64,000 bases of DNA from Terana coerulea (lineage: Eukaryota > Basidiomycota > Agaricomycetes > Polyporales > Phanerochaetaceae), in assembly GCA_024811115.1 (NCBI GenBank), contig JAKOGH010000005.1, positions 248,001-312,000 of the forward strand, read 5' to 3'. The notes below the pieces were generated by a model. It ran no database searches, was not told where the DNA came from, and saw only the letters and a list, made by a program, of their open reading frames with translations. Made by a program: the position numbers and the translations under genes. Below are positions 23,302 through 37,260 of the stretch, piece by piece (position 1 is the stretch's first letter; every line of letters starts with the position of its first letter).

Positions 23302-23528
23302 GACAACCTCCCTCGCAAGCAGACACGAGCTTCGAAGAAGCGGTGGCAATCCCAAGTGCCTGGTGGAACAAGAACGACTTTGAAGTTGAGAGGGGGTCCC
23401 AAACCGGAACAGCGCACGTGGCACTCACGTGAAAGCGCCGGGCGAGTACCCGTTCGGTGACGACGCGGCCTGCCGCCAGAGGCAAACCCCAGACGCAGTC
23501 CGTTGCTCCTCTACCACGAACCATCGCG

Positions 23529-25512
23529 ATGAAGTCCTTCACTGCCTTGCTCGCTCTCGCAACCCTCGCTGCAGCATTTCCGTCGCTGCTCGACAATGCC
23601 CAGACACCTCTAGGCACTTCTCAGAATGAATATTCGGGATACAGCCTGGATCTTGCGGAGCTGCGTCTCGTGCAGGTTGAGGGTCAGGCTCCTGTCTGGG
23701 TCTCGGAGTTGGAGAAGGTACGAAGCACGATTTCCGCTGTCCGGGTAGGTTCTTACGGCGCTGCAGATCAACATGAAGGCTCAGGGTCTAAACTTCTTTG
23801 ACATGTAAAGTCTATTCAACCTCCTTTTCGAGGATGAGGCACTCATCACCGCGTCAGCACTGACACTCCAGCCTTGGGCTCGACCGCCAACTTGCGAGCT
23901 TTCTCTAAGCGTAAGTAGCTGCAATTACTTTGTAAAGACTGTGCTTACACCAAGAAGCGTCCTATGGCAAACCCAATTCTACGGAGCTCGTAAAGCCGGT
24001 GTTGAAGAAGCTCTCCACTGAGGGCCCCAAGGAGAACTTGGAGCACTTCACGAGCTTTAGAAACCGATGTAAGTCTCCGCCGTGCTCATTAATCCGCCGA
24101 ATATTCAAATGCCACCATTCTAGACTACCGTAGTGACGTACGTTAGACGTCCCTAAAGCGCTTCGTTCTCTAACGCGTAATCGTGTTGCAGACCGGTCGT
24201 CAAAGCCAGCAATGGCTGCTCAACAAGATTTCCGAGGCGAGATGAATAATCTCCGCCCATCTGAATCGCCGGCTCATCATTGCACCTCTCTAGATCACGA
24301 AGGAGTACGCCCCAGCGTCCCTGCAGAAGGAGATTTCTATCGCAGAGTTCCCTCACTCTTGGGGTCAGAACAGCATTGTCAGTATCTCACCTGTATGTTT
24401 TAACATCGCCGCTGACCACGGACTAGATTGCCCGCATTAATGGCACATCGACTACGGACGACCAGGTCATTATCATTTCGGCTCATCAGGACAGGTATGT
24501 CGACATCCATATATGGAATGTAAATGGCATTGAGCGCTTGGTACAGCACTAACATGTGGCCATTCCTGCCGGCTCCTGGTATGTTCCTGTAACGCTCTTT
24601 GTGCCGGGATTGAAACTGAAATAACATGAAGGTGCCGACGACGATGGTAGCGGCTCGGTGACCATTCTCGAGAGCTACCGCGCATTGATCGAGTCAAACT
24701 TCCGTCCCACACGTCCTGTTGAGTTCCATTGGTATTCAGCGGAGGTGAATGTCATGTACAGTCAGTGCCGATCTCGGACTAATGATTCGTTTCAGGAAGG
24801 CGGCCTGCTCGGATCTCAAGCGGTGGCGCAATCCTACGAGGCGCGTTCAGCGAACGTGTATGCCATGAGTCAGGTATGTGTAAATCGTTGCACACGACTT
24901 CATTTCCGTTGACGCGACCCTTGCACACGCTAGTTCGACATGACTGCGTGGGTCAAGGCCGGAACGCGGGAAGAAGTCGGCGTGATCACAGACTACACGG
25001 ACGAGTCGTACGTCCGCATTGCGTCGCATGTGCTGCTTACAGCCCACTGATCCTGATCGTGCTTTAGGTTGACTGAATTCAACAAGCAGCTCGTGGAGCA
25101 GTATCTGGACATCCCGTGGGTTGAGACGAAGTGTGGCTACGCCTGCAGTGATCAGTGAGCCGATACGCCTTCTCAATTGACTCGCGCTGTTCTCTGACGA
25201 GCTGTTTAGTGCATCGTGGCGCAAGGCTGGATACCCAAGCGTCTTCACTATCGGTAAAATTATTCTTCTATTCCGATCTGTCATGTGCTGATACAAGTGC
25301 CTCATTGCAGAGTCGCAGTTTGGAAATTCGAACAAGAACATCCACTCGACGCAAGAGTAAGCCACCCCTCAGCTTGTTCATCACACTAGACAACTGAATA
25401 TATCCGCAGCCGCATCGATATCTCGCCCGAATTCAGCTTCGAGCATATGCTCGAATTCTCCAAGCTCGCCGTGGCGTTCGCTATCGAGCTTGGTGGCTGG
25501 AAGAAGGACTGA
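23529..25512 (+). CDS. Secreted M28 aminopeptidase (leucine aminopeptidase-like)
   Basis: Sixteen exons sum to 393 residues with every phase matching. A signal peptide ([19 protein letters not shown]) is followed by a pro-region and the M28 zinc peptidase domain. The metal ligands and catalytic Glu of M28 are visible: His-Asp in IIISAHQD, Asp in [10 protein letters not shown], Glu-Glu in WYSAEEGGLLGS split by an intron, Asp in [10 protein letters not shown], and His in [16 protein letters not shown]. The C-terminus has [14 protein letters not shown], typical of the family. It is expected to remove N-terminal residues from peptides outside the cell. Exon 5 is only 14 nt (24124-24137), and the intron after NKISE (24237-24293) starts with GC rather than GT. 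No frame break was found here despite the many exons. Confidence 0.92.
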
Positions 25513-25627
25513 GGAGCACAGACTTTCTTTGTCGCGCTCCGCCTGTGCTCACGTTGCCGGTCGATTATACCCTACTTGGATATCATGCCACTAGCTACTC
25601 AGGACGCAATACATGTTATCGGCGCCT

Positions 25628-28197
25628 CTACATATCATGCATATTGAAGAATGTGACCGTATAGGCTCCATAGCAAATGACCTGGTCCCTAGAAAGAACG
25701 GCGTGCACGATTGAATCTTCTCGCTGACGGTGCTTCTTGAGCACGTTCTGACGGGGCCGGAGTAAGGGCCGCGGTGACGAGATGAGATGCACGCGGAAAG
25801 AAACATACCTTGACGTTGCGGTAGTCCCAGAGGGCGACCGTGCCGTCTCCATACCCACGCGCAAAGAGCGTGTGCCGCGTCGATCCCTTTCGAAACCGGT
25901 GCTTGAGCTCCTGCATCGATGTGCTGCCGTCCCGGTACCCGAACTCCATGGCCGGCCGGCGGTCAAAGCCGCTCGCGCGCAGGTCGAAGATTTGGACCTG
26001 CTGGTCCAGGTGATTGACCTGTGCGCACACATCCAATGCAACGCGTCAACATTAATGAACGTTGGACGCGCGCGAGCGCCCCGAGGCGCGGCGTGAGCGG
26101 CGATGGTCTGTGGTAGTGTACACTTTACGTACATACCTCGAGAAGCACGACATGAGGGCTCTGCGGGTGCAGGTGGATCTGCTGCGCTTCCGCGGAGAGC
26201 AGGGCCGGCGAGGGGGCCTTGGGGGCCTCCATCTGCGCCCAGTACATTTTCTGGAGCGAACCCGCAAAAACGCAGGCGTCCGACGGCCGGTATGCCAGGC
26301 AGTGCACGGGCCGGTAGGGAGAGAGCTCGAGGTGCTTGGAAGAAGCCTGCCAGGCCTGTTCGTCGTCGCGCGCCACGGTCCACAGCTTGACGTGGCCGTC
26401 GCCTCCGCCTGTGAGGAACCGATGGTGTCCGTCATCGAGCATGGTGGCCAAAGCTGAGATGCCAGGATTGGGCGACGACGTTCCTGCAAATCGTTTCTCG
26501 TGTACAGTTGTGTGCGCTCTATGTGTGAGGTCAATCCGCCGCGGCGTCTGCAAGATTGGCATGAGAAAACTGTTGATAAGCGGAACGAGGTGCTCACTCG
26601 AGAATTTAGACAGATGTATGAGATTTGACATGGCCCGCTGTCGCATGCGACTACAATCGTCTCGTCGCCGATGAGCTGTGCGTCGACAACCTTGCGGTGT
26701 TCCTCAGTCGGCAGAGAAAACGGCGCAATATGTATCCTGCAAAAAGCGCGGATAGTGAGATGAAATATGCACAGCGAAGAAGGTGTCATACCGTTGCTCT
26801 TGGTTAATGAACTGTACCTCCCCGCGCATGTACACGGTTGCGATTGGTCGTTCAATGCCTTCGGGTACAATAATCCGACGAGCTTTGGCGTGCTTTGATT
26901 TCGGGACAGCAACAGATATCCCGGAATACTCAGATTGCTCGAAAGACCTTGACCGTGAGCCAGTGGAACGAGAGCCCGGGGGCTGCAAGTTAGACTGAAC
27001 CTTTTGACCTTTTTGGGGCTTATGATTTCCTTTCCGGGCACTGCTGCCTGCGCTCGGGCCAGACTTGCGAACACGCTTAGCCTCAGGGCCACTTGAATTA
27101 CCATCGCAGTCATTGTCAACTGCATAGACATATGAAGTGCGACTGGAGGAGGGCTGATTGGATCTCTTGCCTTGCGTGGCAAGCAGCTCGAGCTGACGAC
27201 GCTGGCCAGCGGTCCTGACGTGCGCCTGCACGTCAGCGATATCGCCAGTTAGCAGCTGCTGGATGGTATCTTCTCTATCAAAGTGGGCAGTCTGAGCAGA
27301 GTTAGAATGCGTGTGGGATGGTTCGGATTCTTGATACTCCGAATTCGAGTCTGCTTCACTTGAAGGTCGTGCCATATACCGACTGTAAGGCGACAGCGGC
27401 CGAGTGGAAGACCGACGTTCTGGCACGCTAGGGCCTTCCCCGTCGCTCAGCCGGTCTTCTAATGTCAAGTAGCTAAGCGCAGGAGACACTGGGTCTTCTT
27501 CGAATTCCTGCGAGGGGACCAGTGCAGGAGGCGAATACGCGCGGCCAGAATCGCTCACTTCGGGACTGAAAGCCTTAGATGTTGAAGGCTTCCTAGAAGC
27601 GCCATCCTCCATATCTGCGTCGGAGTCATCGCTCACGAGGTCAATGATGTCCGGTATATGCGCAGGAGCATCAGGCCGGGGGCTACCATCGCTATCTGGA
27701 ACAGTTAAAGGGCAAGAAGGAAGAACAGGAAGAAGGGTCGCTTGGCGATACTTCCGTTCTACCTGACTTGCATCGTGCCCCGCTGCCACATACACAGTAG
27801 CCATAGCCCCACCTGGGGCTCTCCTCATGCGGATATCAGAGACACTGAACAGCATGTCAGAAGATCATAGGTGTCGTGCAATGGGATGTAGAAGCATCAC
27901 TTACGCATCAGATGGGATGCCTGAGCTCTCTAGAGATTTCAGGAGCTGATACGCCTGGGTGTTAAGTGCAAGGTTGAGCAGATTAAACTGCCCTCCGCTA
28001 GGTGATCTGGGACGTCTTCCTGCGGATGCCGTCGGCTCGATAGAGAAGGACGCGGACATGAACCGTCTGTCAGGAACAGTACTGGATTCCGCCTTAATAA
28101 GTGGTTCCGATGTCCAACGTCGCTCCGCCGCTTTAGAATCGCCTAGGTATATTACTTCGTCGTCCTCATCCTTCCGTTCTGGACTGCAATGATCCAT
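25628..28197 (-). CDS. WD40-repeat protein with disordered, SIM-like N-terminus
   Basis: Start MDHCSPERKDEDDEVIYLG at 28197; the first intron joins GIPSD-A to VSDIRMRRAP. The N-terminal 400 or so residues are disordered, Ser/Pro-rich, with DIIDLVSDDSDADMED and a basic cluster (KRVRKSG, RKGNHKPQKGQK). The C-terminal half is a beta-propeller: RIHIAPFSLPTEEHRKVVDAQLI, FLTGGGDGHVKLWTVA, CLAYRPSDACVFAGSL, VVLLEVNHLDQQVQIFDLRAS, TLFARGYGDGTVALWDYRNVK, and a final exon ending NMHDM with TAG at 25628. The family member is not recognised; it is probably a nuclear scaffold. Five or six introns all fit GT-AG and phase. Confidence 0.78.
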
Positions 28198-29232
28198 ACG
28201 GTAAGTATGTGCTAAGTCTTCACCTATTGAATCCTTACATTACCCGCCGCAAGATCAGCTCTACATCTTCTTGTCGAACGGAGTGGTCCCAAACCCTGTA
28301 AAGCGATACACTCCATGCGCTTAGTGTATTTTATAATCAAGACTCACCAGTCAACAGCAATGCCATCAGCCCTGTAGACGTGCATTTAGACGTGTACGAT
28401 TCGAAGAATTGCCATGCAACATTGTCATGCAACATCTGACTACTCACAATATTTTCGGGCACAAGCTGATACGCTTGCCTTGCTTCGCGAGCCTGAAAGC
28501 TTGCTCTTTGACTAGAGCATCTAGTGCACCTCTGCTTAGGCCGTCAGGAATTAGTATGCGTTCCACGCCCCTAGTTTCAGACCGTGCTCCGCGCGCAGGA
28601 ATCAATGCGCTGGCGTAAACACGGCTGGTCCCGATTTCATTCCCACTGGCAGCGACGTCCTCCCTTTTGGGCCAGTATTCCTTGGAGTATGTGGGTCAGA
28701 ACACATGCAAAGGGGGCATCTCAACCAGATCTCGGAGCTGAACTTACCGTCATGTAGTTGTCAGCTAGCTGTGATTTGTGCGAGTGGTAATACACAGAGG
28801 ACAAGCATCGGGCGCTAAAACAATGATCGCGAGGCGGTTCGCCTACCGTGACAATACTCTGGCCTACTTATTTTCCCAGTACAGTCGACTTGAGCACGTC
28901 TGGCTTCCTGCTCTTTGCAGCAATGCCGCAGTCTCCCTTTTCTTCGTCTTACTGCAAGAAGCGACTTTCTGTTTGCGGTGCTTATAGCTACATAGTACTT
29001 GGTTTGTCTTGATAGACGCCCTGAAGAATACCTCCGTTAGCGCCCTCAGTAGCTTCTGCCGACACGGTGAGCACCTCCGTGAACGAGATATGGCGAATTC
29101 GGCTCCGCACGTTTCTTCCAGTGACTCTGACTCACAACGTCGTGACGAGCACTTGTTCACCGTGCCATCTTGTCGCTGCGTTTCAGAATATAGCTACCGT
29201 TCAGACCACAGTCCCTGGCGTTTACACACAGC
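28198..29232. other. 1-kb divergent promoter region, no gene seen
   Basis: Lies between the WD40 gene (minus) and the PLP enzyme gene (plus). Short frames such as 28409-28618 have no recognised motif. Confidence 0.5.
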
Positions 29233-30950
<1,718 letters not shown>

Positions 30951-31435
30951 GTTGTGCCGAAAGTCGAGCTATCAACCCATCCAAAGTAAGTCTCAACCAC
31001 AGTTGCGCTGTGCGTTCTATCTGCGAACTCATCTTCGTTCCCAGTTCACGTTGCACCCCTCACCACATATTTTGTATAGAAGGAGATCTAAACATTAGCA
31101 ATGGCTGTCTATGTGCTATGTGCATACTACACTGCCGCTTTGAAGTTTACATAAGTCAGAGATAAAAGGTCTGGAGCTCTAAGGACACGCTAGTGACACG
31201 TGCACGCGGCGGCGCGGCGAGAAGCGAGGACGAGCTGATGCTTCCTTTCCTTTTCCGGCCGTATGACAGCCCTCGTCTTCTTGCAGCAATTCATTATAAC
31301 GAATAAGTTTGCCTGCACTCTTTCCTTTCAACCTTCACCACTCCCTAGTCTGCTCTTTGGCCTCGTTACTCCTCGAAGATCATCGTTGTAGATTTTGGGG
31401 GCTCTGGCTTGACCTCCTTTCTCAAACACACGCAC
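30951..31435. other. Intergenic, no gene seen
   Basis: 3' flank of the PLP enzyme and promoter of the SR-like gene. C/T-rich leader just before 31436; nothing else is recognised. Confidence 0.5.
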
Positions 31436-33018
31436 ATGGCGCCCGCTAGTGTCTACATCGGCGGTATGTACTTGGCTTATACCTTCTCGGCCAACTGCTG
31501 ATCGTTTTTGACCATGGCATTAGGCCTTCCAGATGCAATTACCCGCTCTGAACTGCACGATGTATGCAACGTGTTGCTCACTTCGCCAAACATCCTGAAA
31601 TAACCACGCATATACCCAGCATCTATCGATTTACGGACGAGTGAACGCACTCAACGTGCAAAAGGTATGCATTGCACTCTTTCTCCAGAGAGTGTTTTGA
31701 TGTGAACGATAGCCGTCGTTACGTGCAGGGTTTTCATTCGTGGAGTTTGATTCGGAATCGGTGAGTGCTTCATCAACTAGCACATTCCATTGACCACTAA
31801 TGGTTGTATACGGGGCATAGGATGCGGTGGTAACTATTTGCCTTCGTGGGGATACACAGATCCGATGCTCACGCGGTATATGATGCATAGGATCTGGTCC
31901 ATATGTTCTCCCAGAAACCTTTCATGGGTACTCGTGAGCACTATCCGTTCTCCTACCCATGCCCTCCTCTTGAATATCTCGACCAGTGTGCAGAGTTGAG
32001 CTTGCAAAGCAACCCCGCCGGCGCAATTCAGCTGCCGGAAGTAGCTCTCCAGCTCCTGAAGTACATGTGACCGTGACCATGCCTAGGTATGCTTGCCGAA
32101 GGGTGTAAGGATACGGGTGTATGTATGATACTGATATGTGGCGCATATATGCAGGTCAGTACCAGAAGAAGGCCGTGTCCGATACCCTGTCGTCATTACT
32201 CATCTTAATCCGCACACATGCTGGCAGGTTGGTACCTGACGGTATTCATGAATGTGGACATACGTCGACTAACAAGCTTATGAAACGTAGGAGCTGAAAG
32301 ATTTTGGGCGTAGCTTGGGAGGGACGGTTGCGTTTTGCGATATTGATAGGACCAATCGTCGCAGAGGGTAAGGGAACCCTCATTGACAATATGCATACAT
32401 GACACATCTTGCGCGCAGGTTCCTAGAGTATTACACCCAGGCCGATGCGGAACTCGTCGTCCAAGAGCTCGATGGGACCGAACTCCTTGGCAGTCGAGTA
32501 ATGCTTACCAGCTGTGTATGTGGCTTGTATATTTCACCAGTTGCTGGTTAGGTTGACATGCACTTCAGGGTCGCCAGATGTTACGAGAAGAGCACTCGCC
32601 GCACTCTTCCGGTTCCCAGTCTCCCCAGGACATCCGCCGTTCTCCGCAACAAAGTCGACGCCGGTCGCGTTCGCCGCTCGAAGCGTCACGGCAGTACAAC
32701 ACAACGCGGAGAAGAAGTCCATACGATCCCAATCGTCGTCGAGGCGCCCAGAATGACATCCCTCCACGATTTGAGCCTCCCCAGCAGGACAACGGCTACG
32801 TCGCCCGCCGTGTCCGTTTTGCAAAAGATGCAGACTTGCCACGAATTAGTGTCGGGCGTCCCACTTCGACGCAGTCGAAACCTCAAGTTGCTATACTCAA
32901 AGCTGACGACGACTACATGGACGCATCGGACGAACGCAAGGCAAAGATGGCACGCCTCGCGGAAGAGTGGGACGTGTTCAATAGGCCTATCTCTCCACTT
33001 CGACAGCTGGAGCCATGA
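31436..33018 (+). CDS. SR-like splicing factor, two RRMs and an Arg/Ser tail
   Basis: Starts MAPASVYIGG (31436) and reads through many small exons: LPDAITRSELHD, HLSIYGRVNALNVQK, PSLRAGFSFVEFDSES, a 6-nt exon coding DA, DLVHMFSQKPFMGT, then VELAKQPRRRNSA. A second RRM-like half follows (ELKDFGRSLGGTVAFCDIDR, FLEYYTQADAELVVQELDGTELLGSRVML). The last exon 32571-33018 carries an Arg/Ser-rich region (SPQQSRRRSRSPLEASRQY) and ends ISPLRQLEP. This is the plan of fungal SR proteins such as fission yeast Srp1/Srp2, which act in pre-mRNA splicing in the nucleus. Junctions fit phase throughout; the 6-nt exon at about 31822-31827 is inferred from the RRM alignment. Confidence 0.82.
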
Positions 33019-33210
33019 ACACATGATATACAACGCGTCTCAAGGACGTTTGACAACGTAACCAGAACGCCTCCCTGCTGTCGATGTGCGTCAGAACAGC
33101 ACAGTCTACGGTTCTATATGTGCATTCTGCATTGCCTCATAACTTCACTCAGTCGTGTTCGGACTTTTCATACTCTCACCACACTGCGAAGCTATTGCAT
33201 TCAGTGTACT

Positions 33211-34672
33211 CTACTTCTTCTTTCCTCTGTAAAACTCGAGGAACGCAGCTTTATCCTCCCATCCCATCCCAACACGCTTCATCTTCCCAATCTGTGCGAT
33301 TATTTGAGCACAGACCTCGGATAACACATCACTGCTTTTGTTCCCAGGAGAAGTGAACTCGCTGGCGAGGAAAGCACCTGAGCTCGGAGACTCTGATGGA
33401 GCGAGCAACCGGATGGACGCCGTGAGCGGCGCGAGCGAAGTTGACAGCTTGAAGATATGGCGTAAAGGATTGAACATAGTCTCCGCGATAGAATGCGACA
33501 ACGTAGGAGTGAAAGGAGTCGGAGGGTCATATCTGATAAGATGTCAGCATTAGCTTCTAAAACTAGAAATGGTGTACTTACCGAACACACATGACAAAAA
33601 CTTGGAAACCTTTCACTGGCAGGTTGAGAGGTGGGAAGACATCGGCGAACCTCAAAAGACCTCTTGCATTACTCGTGGTGCACTCCGGGAAGATGACCAC
33701 CGGCCTCTCTGCCTTGCTGCGTATGTTCTCAAATGAGCTATACTCGGCAGTATCTTTGTTACAGGCAGTGACCGCTCCAGTAGCGGCCAACATGCCGAGC
33801 AACGACACTTTCCGGAAGCCCAGAATAGCGGAGCGTGGAGTAGGTGTTCGGGTTGAGGGTGACGATATGTTGGCGGAGCCTGTGCCAGTGCGGCGACCTG
33901 GTGTACTAGTTATAGGAGTGGAAGATCGTGCAGTGGCAGCTGCAAGGTCGACTGGCTGACATATCGGCAAGAGAAAAATGGGATTGAATCTTTTGCAAAA
34001 GCGAAAGGTGAGAAGACGATAAAAGAGACGTAGGCAGCAAACATACCGGAAAGCGAGCCAAAGCACTTCGATCCAGGACGCCCAGTTCGACATGATCACA
34101 TCACCCGCCTTCGGAGCCCAAGATTCGCTCGCTTTAGACCCACGTCTGTAGGTATAGTGTGAGCGACTCGATTCGTTATGCTATAGAAGCGACACGTACC
34201 CTCGCTTCCGCGTCACGACTTCTACTGGGATCCACCACAGCCCCACGAGTAGCAGAACAAGTCGAGTAAAGATTGCAGTGAGCACATGTGTTACGATGTT
34301 ATTGACTAGTGGGATAGGAGCCTGACTCCCGTTAGGTTGAGCAATAACATCTAAAGGCTATGCACTCACCAGTATCCTACAGACTCCTTCCACTAACAGA
34401 GTGTATAACACGCCCAGCGCGACGATCAAGGTCGTCCGCACTATACCGACAACATAACCCACGGGGAGTAATGCGCTTGCAAGTATGTCGGAGCTGACTG
34501 GAGGTACCGGGGTCAGAAAAGGCTGCCAAGCTAATCATCTGAGCATAAAATCTAATAAGCCCACGGGATACAAGGCTCACCTGAATACCTGTGCCAGGAT
34601 CCTGCGTTCGGTTCAGTATAAATGCACTAAGCTAGGTAATAAACTCACCCTGAATGCGGAGAATTTCTCCAT
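33211..34672 (-). CDS. Loa1/Vps66-like phospholipid acyltransferase
   Basis: Starts MEKFSAFRDPGTGIQ at 34672; next exon PFLTPVPPVSSDIL leads into a membrane segment LLPVGYVVGIVRTTLIVALGVLYTLLV, then a second one VLTAIFTRLVLLLVGLWWIP. The catalytic-region counterpart is VIMSNWASWIEVLWLAFRFNPIF, followed by LGFRKVSLLGMLAATG and the conserved substrate block VVIFPECTTSNARGLLRF. A C-terminal exon begins YDPPTPFTPTLSHSIAET and ends FYRGKKK with TAG at 33211. The layout matches fungal Loa1/Vps66, a lysophosphatidic acid acyltransferase linked to lipid droplets and vacuolar sorting. The canonical NHx4D box reads SNWASWIEV, so the catalytic His and Asp are not in the usual place. The terminal Lys run (KKK) could aid ER or droplet retention. 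Confidence 0.83.
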
Positions 34673-35054
34673 CCGGTCCTCGATACCGTGCGGAGGGTTG
34701 TATCAGAGGTCTGAGGAAACAAAACAGGGAAGGTTCTCAAGGTGCTGTAGACGAGGACTTGAGGATCCCGGCCAGCGATTTTGGTGCGGGGTGCTTGAGC
34801 GCCAACTCTAACGGGATTTCCCGAACGACCAGGTATGGCAAGAGCTACAGATGCCGGCGAACGTTGAAGCCTCGAGGTTGCCACGACTCACTGTAGTGGG
34901 GGAACTCTCATCTTAGTGGAAACGGGTAGGTTCTTCTCAAACGATGTCTAGTGTGTTTTATTGAGAACTTGGTATTTTCTTCAGCTTCATATCCTTTCAG
35001 TATGCTACGTTGAATGCCCCCGAGCAACTTGAACTTGAAGAGGAGCCCCATACT
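34673..35054. other. 5' region of the F-box gene
   Basis: The F-box frame stays open upstream of its ATG to about 34998, after a CCTTTCAG acceptor-like site, and an ATG at 34851 with a short open frame could supply a first exon. This was not settled. Confidence 0.4.
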
Positions 35055-37001
35055 ATGGATACCCCGCAGGCTCTTGCGGACGCCTTTAGTCATCATGTCA
35101 ACGGACTTTTTGCGACGCTCTCGCAAATTCTCTGCGATGGAACTAAATTTAGGGAGTGAGTAGAGTATATGTTTTCGTTAGAAATCCCGCTAACCACGTC
35201 ACCAAATACAGTTTTCCACCACAGCTTACTGACACGATGGTGAGAGGTTTACAGTGTATGTAAGCCAACATATGCATATCTAACTTTTGACAGCTGGACA
35301 ACGTTACAGAAAAGCTTGCTTTTGCTGGCTCCCTACATGAACACCATCAGGAATTCTCACCGAGGAATATGTGCCCTTCCAATCGAAATTCTAGGCGACA
35401 TATTCCTCCGCACAGGCGAGCCGACTCCTAACTTCCTAACGACATCAGCTTACGACCTTGAGGACCTAACGCGACCAAGGAGTGGCGATTGGCATCCCAG
35501 CCTCCTATCCGGAGTTTGTCGCTACTGGAGAGCAGTGACGCTATCCTTCCCTGCAATATGGTCGGCAATTCGTATAGACGATCATGCGCGTAACGGCTCC
35601 TTGGCTTTAGCCCAACTTTGTCTCCGACGCTCGTATGGGTCCTCCTTGGACGTATACATTACAGGTCGAGGACGAATGCCTCCCGAAACCTTCATGTGGC
35701 TCGCCGAGGACCTGGCGTCCCAGTCCGTACGTTTCAGAAGCATACACATTTGCGGCGACGGCATTCCGAAACCGCTCCTCGAGATTTTCTCCGAGTGTCC
35801 CGCGACTCAGCTGGAAAGCTTGAGTATCCAGCCGATGAGCTCTCGACATGCACAGGACATCGATGTCGACCAGCCCATGGATATGCTCGCTATTTTCGCA
35901 GGTTTTCTACCAAATCTTCGAGACCTCACGATATCCCGATTTACTTCGTGGTCAGGGTTTCACGCTACAGGTATCACCCGCTTATGCCTTCAGTACCCCC
36001 AAGTGCTCTTCGGACCCTCAAGAGTATTGGAAATCATTGCAGCCCAGACGCAGCTTACAACACTGGTACTAATTTCCAGTCTGGATCAACCGCACTCCAC
36101 GGACTTCCCCTCAGAGACTCCCCCCACTATGCGATTCGACCATTTGTGCAGCATCTACATTCGCGGCTATTCATCATCGTTCTGCGCACGCCTTTTGAGC
36201 GCTATCACGCCGTCGTCCACTGTCTCATTGCAGCTATACTGCACGGGAGTTGCTCCTCCACACGGGCTACTATCGGCACTCTCGCGCCTCTCATGTACTG
36301 AGAATATAACCGCGCTTCAATTCTCGACGAGAACGAACAATGCCCACGTTGGATCCAATTCTTCCTCCTCTGGGATGAGGTTGCGGATACAAGGGTATGG
36401 ATCGGCATCCTTCGACATACACCAGAGTGCGGATGCACACGAAGTGGCCACAACTCAGTATATGGTGTCTCTTGTCTCGCTTCTCACGGCGTGTAGCATA
36501 CAGGAACTATGGGTGGGCCAGCACGATCTCGTGATCGCGAGAGAGCCGCTCTGGCAACGACTCTTATTCGCGATGCCTCTAGCCAGGAAGTTAGTCTTGG
36601 GCCCTTTCGAGTCATCGTATACGGAGAACAACTGGAACGTGCCAGGCCTCTCCGCACTCTGCGCGTCGGACGAGACTCTTGGCCTCGCGTTGGCATGCCC
36701 TTCGCTGGAGGAGCTTGTTCTACTGGGGAGCCTTGACGAAAACCTGGCAGCGGAGTTCTTCAAATTCTTGGAAACGAGGAAAATGCGGGGGTTTCCTATT
36801 CGAAGGATCATAATTCTCGGGGTGCGCGACATGATGGCCGTGCAGAACCATTCTTCCTCGTCCCATCCTTGGGGACGAATCTTGGCCAGGTTCAAAGAGT
36901 TAGTACCAGAAGTACAGACGCGGTGGCTCTCGCAGAATTATGTAGAGTTTCCTGCCACTCGTTTAGAGGACCTTTATCCCGCCCTTCATTTATTACAGTG
37001 A
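35055..37001 (+). CDS. F-box-type LRR-like protein
   Basis: Model with exons 35055-35155, 35212-35239 and 35310-37001 gives 606 residues in one frame. After an N-terminal helix (MDTPQALADAFSHHVNGLF, SQILCDGTKFRDFPPQ), the F-box-like segment reads ICALPIEILGDIFLRTGEP and LSGVCRYWRAVTLSFPAIWSAI, the standard basidiomycete F-box pattern (LP-E-L-IF, CxxWR, PxLWs). The rest shows degenerate Leu-rich repeats: LPNLRDLTISRF, LCLQYPQVLF, LEELVLLGSL. Such proteins are thought to recruit substrates to SCF ubiquitin ligases through Skp1; the substrate is unknown. Phase agreement supports the small exons. The true start may be further upstream (see 34673-35054). Confidence 0.8.
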
Positions 37002-37260
37002 AGTAATTCCCAGCGCGGGCGACGACGAGGTTTATTCAGGGGTCAACCAAGGGCTTGGCTTGTTTTCCCCTTATTCAGCTACCACGACAGTGTCGGATGT
37101 AACTCCAATGGCAACAGCCACAGCTAGTGATATACTTCAGTTTCTGCTGATCACCGCACTGTGCACTCAGGGCATAGTAAAGGCCTCTTTACAGAGTACT
37201 TGGTTTGGATTGCAAACTGCGGTACATAATACACGGGACAATCATACTGTCCACGAAGGT

